Shown here: positions 47,931-60,800 of the stretch, piece by piece
Position numbering within the stretch: position 1 is the first letter of the stretch
Layout: each line of letters opens with the position of its first letter
Origin: Erythrocercus mccallii
Taxonomy: Eukaryota; Chordata; Aves; Passeriformes; Dicruridae
DNA length: 64,000 nt
Assembly: GCA_013397435.1 (NCBI GenBank)
Contig: VZRG01000307.1
Coordinates: 3,360 to 67,359 of the forward strand
Reading direction: 5' to 3'
The notes under the pieces: model-generated
Database searches by the model: none
The model's input: only the letters and a program-made list of their open reading frames with translations
What the model was told of the DNA's origin: nothing
Made by a program: the position numbers and the translations under genes

Positions 47931-50107
47931 GCAAAAACAATGCTCATGAGAGAGAACAGTGCTATGACAACTTTGCATTAGCAAAGAAGCACAAAATCAA
48001 GGAAGACCATCTCCAGAATTTAGGCCTAGGACTAGAAAATAGGAAAAGGCATCACCACTGGCTAAATCCAGATTATCTCTTTTATGGTTCATGAACAATT
48101 TTCCTAAGTGTAAAATTAAAAGAAGGCTGATATACTGGGGCTTTATGAAGATCAAAAAAAAAAAAATCATTCAATGGGGAAAAATTATAATTTTCTATGG
48201 ATAATAGTTTTCCTAAAGGAGGAAAGAGCAAGGATGTCTCCAAGAGGGGCAGCAGAGACTATAACTCCTGAAGATACCATCTTATGCCAAGCCACATTCT
48301 CCAGAGGGCCTTGCAATTATGTTCCCTTTCTAAGTGCTGACCATTAAGTAGGTACCCTTGTTGAGACCAGAACCTGTCCTCATCAAACTGTTGCTGCCTG
48401 GAGCCTGTCAACACAGGAATATAAATGTTCAGAGATATTCCTCTATCCACCACATTTAGATTCTGTTCTTTGTGTTATCTACCCATCCTTTGCCTCATGA
48501 AGAGAGTATACTCCTTCACTAATTAAAAGTCTAGATTAATGTCAAGTAATAAAATTATTTACCAGGAAAAGCTGTAGGGAGCACTTAATTTTTTATGTTC
48601 TGTTTGTATTTAGTGCCAGAAAGAAAGGAGTCTTGTAACAAAGAACAGAAATCAATGAGTACCTGAGGCACCACTCTAAACTGTATGCAAATTGATAGAA
48701 TAAGAATTAAGAGGATGCAGTCATGCAAATATTTAAACAGAGAAACCTGCCTTAATCTATAAGTAACTGTATTCTCAGGTGTTGTTGTTCTTACCTCTCG
48801 GTATCAGCTCTATGTACTTTGTTAACTTTGAGGAACAAAAAAAATTAAAATTGTTTCCTTTGTTACAGATAGAGTATTGACTAAAGCTACTTGAAGGAAA
48901 AATAGTTTTATTACACCACACAGAGGAGAAGAGTCTATTTTCCATAATTTTTAACCAATCACTGTTTAAAATTATGCTTGGAATGGTTTGTTTACTTCTC
49001 TTCTCCTTCCAAAAAAACCCATAGAGGTTTACTTATCAAAAAACAGTTTTCACTAAACAATTGATAACAATCACAATTAAATTTAACCTGCAATTTCAAG
49101 TAACTCAAATTATGCCCCAAAGCTCTGTGGCATATTCACTGCTGTTCTGTCAAGTCTCACTCCTCATCAAACCTTGAAATTTTGCATTCCCCTTGGACTG
49201 TGTTTTCCTTTCTATCTTTTAGTGCTATAACACTTCCAACAGTACAAAAGTAAATAATTTTTTCATTAATAAGTTTCCTCAGAATGTCAGCTTTGTTTAT
49301 TTCTTTTGTAACTTGCCAAAGCAGGATTTTTATTGTCTTTGTTAACATTTGTTTACCTTGCAAATATTCAAAATCAGTTTTGTTATTCCATTTGCTTGTC
49401 TCATTCTTACATGGTGGTACTTCTTGTTGAATAATATGAATGCAATTTCCATAATGAAAATATAAAGACAAATTACGTGTAATTTGTTAAACATATGCAA
49501 TATGGCAATATCCTGCTGACACCATTGCACAGATGTGGAAGCAATTTAATTATCAAGATGTTATTCTCTCTGTAAAATATTGAGAGCTGCTGAGAAACAA
49601 GACATACACAACACTTGAGCTTGGCTCTTTTTTTGTTTCATTGTCATAAACATCACATGTATTTAAAGATAAAGAACATGGGACACAGACAAAACAAACT
49701 TACTCAACCCTTTGCTAGCATGACTGTTCAATTATGATCTAAATTTGTGTAAAGTTGTAATGGTTTTCAGAAACATTATTTTTTAAAAATTTCAATTTCT
49801 ATTTATTAGTTATAATCTCATCAAAAATTAATTTCCAAATCAAGTTAAAGTCTCAGTGGAAACATTTCGTTTCATAAAAGACCACATATGAAGTTCAGGA
49901 ACTATATTCCTGTCAAAGTGAAAACACACTTGTACATTGATGAAGCTGGACTTCAAAGATCAGATCCAAATGACGAAACCATAAACCACAATACTTGTGA
50001 ATCATGCAAGTGTCCTGCAGAGCAGGATGGAAGGGGTGCAAAGAGTATACACACAGATTATATTCCTTCAGATGTCGGCAATCTAACATTCCTGAGTATA
50101 AAATATC
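47931..50107. other. Unique AT-rich DNA, no gene seen
   Basis: No recognised exon or repeat family. The 104-codon minus frame at 49157-49471, rich in Lys and Ile, is typical of chance frames in AT-rich DNA. Confidence 0.5.
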
Positions 50108-50845
50108 ACAGAATCACAGAAGCATTTAGGTTGGAAGAGACTTCAAGATCTTCAAGTCCAACCTTTGAATGATCATGAGCTTGCCAACTAGACCATGACA
50201 CTAAGGTCCTGTCATTTCTACCACCTCCCTGGGCATTTCAATGCTTGATAACCCTTTCGGCAGAGAAATTCCTCCTGATGTCCAACCTGAGCCTCTCTCT
50301 TGAGGCCATTTCCTCTTGTCCTATTGGTGGTTGCCTGAGAGAAGAGGCCAGTCCCCATCTAGCTACAGCCTCCTTTTGGGTATTTGTAGAAAATGATACA
50401 AGGTCTCTCCGGAGCCTCCTTTTCTCCAGGCTAAACACCCGAAGCTCCCTCAGTCACTCCTCATTATACCTGTGCTCCAGACCCTTCACCAGTTCCACTG
50501 CCCTTCTCTGGACACACTCCAACATCTCTATATGTTTTTCTTGTAGTGAGGGGCCCAAAACGAACACAGCACTTGAGGTGAGGTCTCACTAGTGCCAAGT
50601 ACAGGAGGACAATCCCTGTCCTGGTGCTACTGGCCACACTATTGCTGACACAGGCCAGGATGATATTGACCTTTTTGGCCACCTGGGCACATGCTAGCCA
50701 AAGTTCAGCCACTGTCAATCTGCACCCCCATGTCCTTTTCTGCTAGGCTGCTTTCCCCCAGACTGTGGCCCTATCTGCGTTCGCTGTGACAGAAGTGCGG
50801 GACATGCACATGGCTTAGTTGAACCTTGGTGGCCTCAGTATTTCA
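50108..50845 (-). mobile_element. CR1 LINE, 3' third
   Basis: The 3' terminus is at 50108 (antisense CACAGAATCACAGAAGC, then TTAGGTTGGAAGAGACTTC). Minus-strand frames still read CR1 reverse-transcriptase motifs. FSLEKRRLRRDL and LDIRRNFSAERV lie within 50238-50438, and LVRPHLKCCVRFGPL within 50464-50718. Frameshifts separate these pieces, so the copy is dead. It is 5'-truncated near 50845. The 115-codon plus frame at 50245-50592 is antisense. Confidence 0.93.
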
Positions 50846-50850
50846 TTTAA

Positions 50851-53800
50851 TGAAATACAAGAAAATTATGTCTGCTAATAGTACAGCAAGTATATTTGTA
50901 GGAAAAAGACAGCACTCCTAGTTATGTTACCAGATACAAGATCAGTTCTCTCCAGAAAGCTGACTTATACATGATCCTTTGTCAGTCCAGTTTAAAATGA
51001 ATTTTGAATTCCTGCTGTCTTCAATGTCCTGGAGACAGTGACACAATCTTGAACTCATGAAAAAGCAGTGGTATGATAGTAGGTAATGATTCGTTACAAG
51101 TTATTGCCCAACTCCCATTGCTAGGACTATGAAACTTCATTGCAAGTTAAAGCTTGCTTCTGTTTGCTAAATGAGATAAATTGGAGCACTATGAATGTCA
51201 GAATAGGAACAGAAGCTGACCTTCTACATTTTGCAATTCAGGTTTCATTTGGTTCTATGGTAGCTAATTAGTGGAAGACATCACAATTTTCCTTGAATCC
51301 GACGTGATATATTCGTTGTAAATGCAAGTGGAAAAGTGTTTAAGAAAGGCATTCCTGAGGAAGAGACTTGTAATAGCTCATCTGTACAGATTTGTGTACA
51401 TTAGTTGAAGTGTTATAGGGCCAGACCTTCAGCTGGCCTTTCAGCTCCATTAACTTTCAACAGCACTATAACAAATTACATGAGCTCATGATGTGCCCTG
51501 TGATGTTTAATATCTGACAACTGGAGAAAAGTGGATTAAAGCAACATCAAAGCATACAAGCTTCTAACTCTCTATATAGATTAGCATGAGTTTAAGCTTA
51601 GATTTCTTTTTTGGTTTCATCCTTCACTTATTACTTATTTCAAGCCTCATATTCAAAGGCAGTGAAAAATTGTTTAGCTCAGATTGGGAGTCAGGATGAT
51701 TATCCAGTTATACCATAACACAATATATTAAATAGCTTTCTACTTGTTTTTCAAAAAATAATTCTACATTTGTTTAGAAATAAAAATATTTTGTGTCTTT
51801 TAGCTTGTCATACTATAGTATGTATGTAAATATAAAACATTTAACATGTCTATGTTTTACTTGCAATGAGTATTATATGTATAAAACTTCAAATATCAAC
51901 TGTATAGACTTTCAGTACATTTATATAACCATTTCTGACAATACCCTTGTATTGATAGTTTGGTATCAGACTTGAAGTCTGATAAAAAACAAACAAACAA
52001 ACAAACAAACAAGTAGAAAATTACACAGTGAAGGGAAGTAGTTATGAAGAAAATAGACTTGTTCCATTTAAATAATGCCTACTTTTGCAAAGCACTTCTT
52101 CCTCTGAATTCCCAAAAGCAGTGTTTGACAATAGCAAATGTATCCTGATCACAGACTGAACTAGTGTGCACCATTATCTAAGAGTTCTTCCCACAATAAT
52201 AATTCAGTTTAAAAAATCAATAAAACAAGATAAACAAGAAACAAAATAATAACAAAAACATATAGAAATTATTTCACGTCAAACTCAGTTTCTGGCGTGT
52301 CCATATTCAGTATGCTACTCAGACTGTATAGGATTGTCACAATACAGGTTTATCCTGGATTCTTCTAATTAGAGTAACTGATGTTACCCTTTTCTAGCCC
52401 ATTCACCCTCTCCTCTGCACCAGCAAGTATAAAAGTCATTTACTCCTGCTCCACTGAGGAACAACCACCAATACAAAAAGTTGGATTGTGCCAAGATACA
52501 CACCAAGCTCCTCACACTTAAGAGCAAATTTAGTGATATGAACAATGACCAAAAAACCCTATTCCCATATTAAATGAGAAAGCTGGTCTGCAATCATCTC
52601 ATTACTACTAACTGGTAACAAAATGAAGGTCAAGCATCCTAGGGGTCCAGTTACATGAAGAAAGATAATTTAAATCAGTATTTCTTTGAGTACCTTCATT
52701 CTGTTTGCACAACATTACTTACAATGTGTCCTGGTAATAAGAAAGCCGATTAGAAAAAACAGTTCTGGGACCTTTGTCACTGTAGAGAGGATTATTCTTA
52801 ACAATTTATGTGCTTAGATTTCAAAATCATCAATATTTTTCTTCTTCTCCATGAAAATTTTAGTAATAGACTTGTAATGGTTGTTCCAAGTTACATGAAG
52901 GCTGGTGGGAGAATTTGAAGCCAAGGTCAAAGCACAAGGACCAGTGCATAGGAAAGTACTGGAAAGCAAGCACCATTTGAAAACAGTGAAGAAAATGGTG
53001 ATCACTAAAAAGAGTCAAAAATTGGTTACAATTTCTTCTTCTAGAAATTTTCTTCACTAACTTAGCCTTTATTAAAGCCATTTTAGCTGAAAAAAATGTG
53101 AGTCAAGATGAAATTTCAAAACTACTTTTTGTCAAGACTTGATTAAGAAATTACATGGAAAAGTATTCATGATCACACAATTGTAATATATCTTAACCCC
53201 ATGAAGGAAAAACTGTAAATGGATTGAAATATAACAAAGAAAATCTGACCCAATTCAACCATTGTTAGGAGTGATTTTAAATTCATGTCGCTGGAGCAAC
53301 ACAAAATGGCAAAAAAATCTAAAGCTGCAAAAAATACTCTAAGTTTTTAAATTTTACCTGAAATAAAATTTATTTGAATGATCTGCCTATTATAAGATTT
53401 GATATTTCAGTTTTGACAAGATTCCTCACTATGTGACAGTGCTGGAGGCTGTGTTAATACTTTAAAGTACAAATATGCAAGCTCAGCATCTTTCTAGGAA
53501 GTGTATGTAGGGTTGAGGAGAATTGGGATTAGATGATATCTGTAAGTGGAGGGATTAGCTACAGTCTTCCTATAAAAGAAGGAACATTTAAGAAAAGGGT
53601 GAGGGTCACTTGCCTGAATATTGCAACTATGGCAAATAAAACGGAATCAGTGACTCAAAACTATATAGTGACAATTTTTTCACTTTCTTACAGATTAAGT
53701 CAATGTGTTGACAAGACTAGAACAATAATTTATATATTTTCTGTATATATTAGCTGTACTCAGCTCCCATCTCAACTAGATGCAAATTGTCCTCCATTTA

Positions 53801-55819
53801 AATCCTCACTTTTAAAATAAATCTGCAGCAGAACTGAACACAATATTGAATTGGTAAGATATTTATATCTCCTATTATTAACACAAAGTGCTTTATAGTA
53901 CAGTTCATACATTTATACTTGGGTGGCTTATTAGGATATACTTTGAATCTGAATGTGACAATTTAGCTGAAAATAATTATAAAAAACTGTTTTATTGCAT
54001 AGTGTCAATAATGAAATGGAAAAATTATTGTCTTTTCTCTTTTCTAGTCTTATTTTGGCTCATATGTTAGGAATTTCTGGAAATTTGATCTTTTAATTTA
54101 GATGACCAGCATTTCACAACTAGATTAGTAAAACTGGCAAGAATGCTCTTGGCCTGTTTTCTCCAAAGAAAAAAGGAAACCTGATATTTCCATATATACA
54201 AAAAATGTCTTTGTGAAACTGACAGTTCTGACATCTATCAACAGAATATTCATATGCCTTTATGCTGGAAAGTCCATTAAATACAAATCTGTAATTTATA
54301 AAAGGGCACCAGTTTGTTTATAGGCTTCTTCACTGGCTTTCTGTAGGCTATGAAATAAAAAACAGTGATATTATCTGTGTTATCCAGATAGTGAAATAAG
54401 GTCTTACTGAGGTTAATCAGTGTGTGCAATCAGACTCTATTAAGCATGATTCTTAGCAGACAGTTTGGCTTCCAGAGAGATTAAAATAAAGTTCTGCAGG
54501 AGCAAGAGGGCAATTTATTGACCACCAAAGAAATATCTGCATGTTCATTTAAATTTTTGTGCTCAAACAGCTTCACTAAATCAACAGGAGTGTGTATTCA
54601 TATTTAAGAAATTAAGTACAGGTATAAATATCTGCAGAATCTATGTCCACATGCTTCACATATTTTGTCATTTCAAATGGTCACGTTTTCCTGTTATTCA
54701 GGATAACTAAAAATGCACGATATCCATAAAAATGTTACAACTTGAATAATTTTAGGAGCATTAAAAACCTTTTAGAACATACAAGGTATCTTAAAAAATA
54801 TCAAATGCTTGTGGATCTCTCACTTTTCTGTAACTAAAATATGGCTAATTCCAAATGTTGTCAAAAAATTGTCTTTTGGACTTAGAATATGAATTCCAGG
54901 TTAAAACCGAATGAGGATTACAATAAGATTTAATAATGGAAACACTGTCAGATCTTTAGCAAGAGCAGAGCTTTCAGGCAATAATACTAGCAACAGTTGT
55001 TTGCAGATGTTCTTGTCATTTTAATCATCCAGTTAACAGAATTAGCAATGATCCACATTTGTCTTTAGTATTCTGTCTGCAAACTATTACATTGTGAAAA
55101 GATGGAGTCATAACAGCTTAATAGAAAAACATTAAGTCTTTTTCAAATTTATCACTTACAGTATTTAAATGTGGAGTGCTGGTAAAACTAATAAAACTTT
55201 TATTTAAGAAACATTTCCTCTATATATTTTTACTGCAATTTCCATCTAAAACAAAGATTGCTTGCCTTCTGTAACTGTTACTGCTACATATTCTTGCACA
55301 TTAATGCCCCAGCACATAATACCAGGTTAGCTATTATATGCATTGCAGCCATTGCTTTAAGTGCTCTCAATTATGTATCAAGCATATGTTAAAAGCCTTG
55401 TTGAGATGCAAAAGGAATGAAAATAACATCCACAGAGTTAAAGACCAGACAAAAATGTATTATTGTAAACTCAGATTTTGTTTTTCCAGTAGTCTACTCT
55501 GCACCTTAATCTAAAAATTTTGCATCAAATTTTGGTCTAGACAGGCTCACGTACCTAAGGATTCAGCTGCAAGAGCTGTGAAAGGCATACATAAGGTACC
55601 ACTGAGCACAGAAAGCCCCAGTTATCATGGCTAAACTGCTGTTTGTCCCCAGGCAAGCTGGTTTTAAAACAGAGTTGGCAGGTTTACATGTGGTACAGTC
55701 AAGATTGAAACACAAACACATTAAAGATGTGCTGTAAGTGAACAGAGAGATAATACAGGCTGAGAATTTGGGCCATACTTTCATGATTTGAGACATCTTC
55801 CTAAATACTTACTACCATT
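50851..55819. other. 5 kb of unique AT-rich DNA, no gene seen
   Basis: No convincing exon. It contains the AAAC microsatellite near 51985. Weakly coding-like Lys-rich plus-strand frames lie at about 52898-53160, interrupted by stops and a likely frameshift, and no family was recognised. The other frames, 95 codons or fewer, are featureless. Confidence 0.5.
51985..52012. repeat. (AAAC)n microsatellite
   Basis: About six AAAC units, directly after a small inverted pair TCAGACTT/AAGTCTGA at 51966-51982. Confidence 0.9.
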
Positions 55820-56401
55820 AACAGGGGGCCTGCAGTCCAGCCAAAAATCAGATGCCCTGTTGTGTGAAGCACAGTGTAATCACAGACTAGGACTGGATGC
55901 TCCTTGAGGCAGGATTTAACTGACTGGCTCATGGAGAGTCAGTTGTCCACCAGTACCCCCAGCTCCTTCTCCACTGTACTGCTTTCCAGCAGGTCAGCCC
56001 CAAGCCTGTGCTGGTATCTGAGTTTATTATTCCCCAGGTGCATAACTCTGCATTTGCCTTTGCTGAATTTCAGACAGTTCTCTGTCCATCTCTCCAGCCT
56101 CTCAAGGCCCTCCTGAAGGGCTGCACAGCACTCTGGGGTATTGGCCACTCCCCCCAGTTTTGTGTCATCAGCAACCTTGCTGAGGAGACATCTGCCCCTT
56201 CATCCCAGACACTGATGAATAAGTTAAACAGTACTGGGTCCAGTACTGATTCATGGGGGTCATCATTAGTGACAGGCCCCTAACTACTCCTTGCTCATGA
56301 TCCTATCTTGATCATGACCCTCTGGGGACTCCCATTCAGTCAGTTCTCATCCATCTCACTGTCCACTCATCCTGTACACAATTCCTGAGTTTGCCTATGA
56401 A
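55820..56401 (-). mobile_element. CR1 LINE, reverse-transcriptase region (split by an LTR)
   Basis: The minus-strand frame at 55939-56148 reads classic CR1 reverse-transcriptase sequence (GLERLERWTENCLKFSKGKC, then ELGVLVDN). Antisense phrases TTTGTGTCATCAGCAACCTT and CTGGGTCCAGTACTGAT also match. Stops and shifts on both sides show the copy is inactive. Its 5'-ward continuation lies beyond the LTR, from 57003. Confidence 0.92.
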
Positions 56402-56407
56402 GATATT

Positions 56408-57002
56408 TGCTGCCGACCACCCCTGACGAAGTCTCAGCCCGGCGAGGGTCTTCGGGGCACCGCGACCTTCTGCGAGAGACGCCTTAAAAAAGGCAGCCTC
56501 GTCCTTGGGCATCACAGGCACAACCCTAATGATTAGCTCTTTTTGAATTCTGCTGAAGCAGCAGGGCAGGAGAGCCCTTAGTGATTCAGCAAGAGGCTGC
56601 AGAAGCAGCTCTCCGGGGTAGCTCTTCCTCTGGGCAGCTTCCTCTCAGGCAGCACAGGGAATAACAAGGCAGGAGTCCTCAGATCCTCCAGGAACTTCTT
56701 TATTAAGCAGGAACCAACAACTGAAGGACCCTGAGGTCTCCGGGAGCCCTTCTTTTATGCCCAAACTCATGGTTTACAAACTGACCAATAGGGAAGAGGA
56801 TTGGGAAAACAACCAATTGGGGAGAGGATCCAAAATGGACCAATGGGAGAATGGGAAAGTCAGGAGGTGAGAAAGCAACCAATGGGAGAGAACTAGAAAC
56901 TTTTGACCAATCAGGAGTTTAAAAACTTTTCTACTGTTTCAAAGTTTGCTCTTTCTCCATGGGAGAGAGTGCTTCCCTGTCTGCAACTCTTGGTCCCCAA
57001 CA
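56408..57002 (-). mobile_element. Solo ERVK-like LTR nested in CR1
   Basis: A 595-bp insertion. On the minus strand it starts TGTTGGGGACC at 57002 and ends GGCAGCA at 56408, with perfect 6-bp direct repeats GATATT at 56402-56407 and 57003-57008. It has a TATA box GCATAAAA at 56760-56753 and AATAAA at 56704-56699. Its U3 carries an array of CCAAT/ATTGG motifs. Joining the flanks through one GATATT restores a CR1 phrase (antisense TTTGCCTATGAAGATATTGT). There are no internal retroviral genes. The 61-codon minus frame at 56336-56521 runs across the junction and is not a gene. The intact termini suggest it is among the younger insertions here. Confidence 0.9.
56785..56911 (-). promoter_or_regulatory. 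CCAAT-box array in LTR U3
   Basis: Five CCAAT pentamers on the plus strand start at 56785, 56813, 56840, 56879 and 56907. An ATTGG at 56800 and the palindromic CCAATTGG at 56813 add opposite-strand copies. Relative to LTR transcription they sit about 25-150 bp upstream of the TATA box, where orientation-independent NF-Y sites would be expected. Spacing is about 27-39 bp, close to multiples of a helical turn in places. Confidence 0.65.
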
Positions 57003-57036
57003 GATATTGTGAAAGATATGCTAGATAATCTTCACT
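57003..57036 (-). mobile_element. CR1 LINE continuation beyond the LTR
   Basis: A short continuation of the CR1 at 55820-56401, with antisense GATATTGTGAAAGATATGC matching the next CR1 segment. The 5'-ward part is not recognisable, so the element is truncated or too diverged here. Confidence 0.6.
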
Positions 57037-57159
57037 GTAGAGTAATATAAGATAATACCATATCTAGGGGAAAATAAAAAAAGCCATGTCTGTGCAATGC
57101 TGACCACAAAAGATCATCAACATTTCACTGCAATCATCAATTCACTAAGATCAGTATGC

Positions 57160-57800
57160 AATGGCAGCCAAGAAAGCCATAAAGATATTTGGAAGAATAT
57201 TGGGATCAAGACAAATATATAATTTTTATATTCTATAAAGCCAAGAGGTGCCTATATCCTGAATGGTGTGTTGCTCTGGTCTCTGCATGTCAAGGAGGAT
57301 ATAGCAATGTTGGAGATCAGCTGATGTGCTAAAGCAGCTAAATCACAAACAGAGACTAAAGATTCTGACTCTCCAATTTGGAAAGCAGTTGGACAAGAGA
57401 TATGATCAAAGTTTACAAAACTCAGGGTGTCAGTGGCTAAGACAAATACAAAATGAAATTGACTAAATTTCTCAGTGCAAGAACAGGGAGTGCTTGATAA
57501 AAACAGTAGGAGTTCAATTTCAAACAGGTAAAAGCATATTCCTTTAAACAGAATGCAAGAATGAAAGTCATATTACTTTTCAAAATATATTAAATTTCTG
57601 GATTATGGAGGTTTCAAAACCACAGGAGGTTTTGAAAGCAGAGAGCATGAGAAGGTTTGGAAAGGTACAAAAAATCCAGAGCAGCAAATCCATAAACAAA
57701 CACAGGTAAGCAATAGTAAGGAATGTATTCTCTTCCATCTGTACCATGACAGCTGTGCCAAAATGCCTGCATGGAGAACAGATCACAGGAAGTGGTGAGG
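57160..57800 (+). mobile_element. Ancient CR1 LINE fragment
   Basis: A highly diverged sense-strand CR1 of the old amniote type. AAGAAAGCCATAAAGAT matches the start of the region. GGTGCCTATATCCTGAATGG, GTGTTGCTCTGGTCTCTGCA and GATATGATCAAAGTTTACAA follow in the right order and spacing, as does AAATGAAATTGACTAAAT. The end near 57660-57700 resembles the GTTCAAAAAAG..AAATTCATGGA segment. Many stops and indels. The 68-codon minus frame at 57580-57786 is antisense. Confidence 0.68.
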
Positions 57801-60800
57801 CTGGTGCTCTTCCTAAATAGCTTGTCTTTTTGCTACTACTTTTTTTCTGGAAGGACTTAAATTAGTAAAAGATGCACAGACTATGCAGAGCTAGATTCCA
57901 GTACCAGCCCCAAAAGCATAGTTCCCAAACCAAGGACTATCAGATATTAAATTGTTATTAGCAAATTGAAGATTAGATTGATTGGGTGGATATTTTTAGT
58001 ATTCCTAGGCAAGATTAAAGCCACAATTTGACAACCTCTTAACTAAGCCATTTCTAAGGCTCTCAATCTTCAGTACCATATCCTGTAAGAGTACTGTTCT
58101 ATTTTCCACAGCACTCTTATATCTATATTCATCAGTCCCCATGTCTTGAACCAACAGTGTTTATTTACACTGTAGCTTCAGTAGGCTGCATACACAGCAG
58201 TCCTCTGTATTTCATCCAACCCAAAACCCAACACTTAATCACCTCTTTTTTTCTCTGAAAGTCCTCAGGTTTTCCCTTAGAAAAAGTGTAACAACAAAAG
58301 TCAGACAACAGCTTCAGGCTTACCCAAGTGAAACCATCCTGCTCCTAATAACTTTCCTGCTTGTCTAATTTAGAACCTCCTTCTGAATAACAATAGTCCC
58401 TTCACTTATGAAATATATCTTTATACTGTAGCCATTCTGGGGAAAAAAATTAATAACAGCTAGGTGAGAAGATTAAACCCTTCATTTCCAAACTTGTCTC
58501 AAATAAGTGTGCTCCAAACAGAATGTATCAACAAACATCCATGATGCAAACACTACTGGAGGAAGCACTACAGAGGAAGATGTAGCTACACACAAACACA
58601 AGATGATTCAGGTATTCTGCTGTGCTCTGTGCAGCAGACTAGGTTAGGATTTGTACTATACATAAAAACACATGCAGTGCAACACAAATATCCAGCAGAA
58701 ACTGGAACTGTCTGATTAAACAACATCTTGTTCATACAAGAACTAATATATCTTAATTTCTCCTGGTTGGAAACCTTGCAGTGAAATTGTGTAGGGACAT
58801 ACTGCTCTTGTATAAAGCAGTGATTTGTAGTTTCTCACCCAATGGGGTAATAATACTTACCTCAGACATTCCTTTTCATTAGGCTCTGATAGTATTATCC
58901 TAATGTACATTGTGGGAATAAGACTTTCTTAGGTGTTTGGCTGCAAATTTAGAAGGCTGATGTATTAAAATTATGACTATGCATCTTCATTTTACCACTG
59001 GATTCCAGCTGAAGCCCTACATGGTTAAAATCATGTACAAGGTGCAGTTGCAGCTGTATATATAAACTCTCTGACTTAGTTGAGAGTTCTCTTGTACTTA
59101 AAACCTTTATGAAGTACAGCTTTAGATTGTTAGAATTCTAAGTCAATTATCTGAAGCTTTGAACTTTTGAAAAGAATCTGTAATCTCTTTGTTATTCACT
59201 TGATCTGATTGAGTGTTTACAAAGGAAAAATATGGATCCAACATTATACTGGAACAAAATCTATGATTTTTCTATTCCCCTCAGAAAGAAAAACCAGGAA
59301 TTCTTTACACTTTCATATCCTATCAGGAGAGCTATTGGCAAGTGCACTCAAATCAGCGTGAACACAGGCAGAAGTTGAATTATATAAACTCTGCTTAGCC
59401 AGATGTCAAAAGTGTATCGTATACTTACACAAAATATTTTTCTTTTTTTTTCTTTTTTTTTTTTTTTGTTTTTTTTTCTTGTTTTTGGAACAGGAACTCA
59501 GGGACTCTAACACTACTTTAGTATGTTAAATATATGTTCTGAGACTAAATGGGGTTTCCCTGTATATTAGGAAGTTAGAGAAACCATGTTCAGGGCCATT
59601 TACACTGGATCTTCTCAACTTCTTTTAGTAGAAAAGCACAAAAAGTCTCCTTAAGGAGTAAAAAAGAGGATATTTTATCAAAGAAGTGTATATAAACCTG
59701 ATTTTGTTCTATTTTCTAGAATTTTTCTTTGTCCTAACTTTCTTTCTGACTGATGCAAGTAGCACCCATCATAGATGACAGCTTATCTGGAGACTAGTTT
59801 ACCCTCCCGTCAGTATTATTACAATAGTTCTTTGAAGAGCTCATGGTGCTTTAACCTCAAATTAAGAATTTCACCTGACCTCAGAAAAAGAATAACCCTA
59901 TAAAATAGCTCAAACAAACTAGAAATTTGGGATTTGTGCTTCTTAAAACCAACACAATGGGAAACTGACAAAATACCAGACAAGGTCAGTCATGTTCTGT
60001 ACTCAGTTCTCCCTCTGAGGCTCTTGCACACTGCATACTATGCATTGCCTGATTTAGTTCTTTATCCTCAGCATCCTATTGAAAAAAAAAAAATTAAACA
60101 AAGAGAAAATAAAACCTTCCAAAAATGATTAAGAAGCACTTATATGTATGTTATAATGATACTGAGTTGCTTAATTTATTTTTACCTATGTTTAAATACC
60201 TCTGTAAAAAATAAGCATTTTGTCATTACTCTAACATCACTTGACCTGACAGGTTACTATTATTGCCTGCAAAATCCAGATATTCTTACTCCAAGCCAAA
60301 TCACTGGCATTTAATTAAAAGACAGAAACTTTGTTTCATCAGACAGACTTTATATAAAATATGATCTCCCAGGGCTTTTTTTTATATCTCATGGAAATAA
60401 TAAATGTGCTGTGCACTTTGATTCAAATACAATCCATGGCTTACAAAACATGTCACTGTTTAACAACGAGCAATGTGATGGAAAAGCTAAAATAATGTTC
60501 TCTAACCAATATCAGTGAATCACCAGATAAGGAAGTAGTGATATATGAATCCTCCCTTAATCTCATAGAAAACTATGACGTGATAGAGAAGGATTACATG
60601 ACACAAACACATCATCTAACACTTACTTCTTGTTTATCACAAAATATTTGCCCCCTTATACAGTAAAAATTCAACCAACCTGGAGTTAAAAAGAAAGGAG
60701 GGAATGGGAGTAGTTCCCTTACTCTCATGTTCAGCACAGACATCAAGAGAATATCCTTAGAACAGTTTAATTTAAACATGCTAGGGTATTGATAAGTGTT

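Noticed and set aside
50245..50592. 115-codon plus frame
   Set aside because: Antisense to a CR1 reverse-transcriptase region whose sense motifs are readable on the minus strand.
52898..53160. Lys-rich plus-strand frames that could be joined by one shift into a coding-like stretch
   Set aside because: Requires ignoring stops and a shift, matches no family I know, and such open lengths are expected by chance at this base composition.
56336..56521. 61-codon minus frame ending in a CR1 and starting in an LTR
   Set aside because: An accidental frame across the LTR-CR1 junction.
59439..59487. Poly-T tract as evidence of an antisense processed pseudogene
   Set aside because: No retrocopy body or target-site duplication is recognisable next to it.
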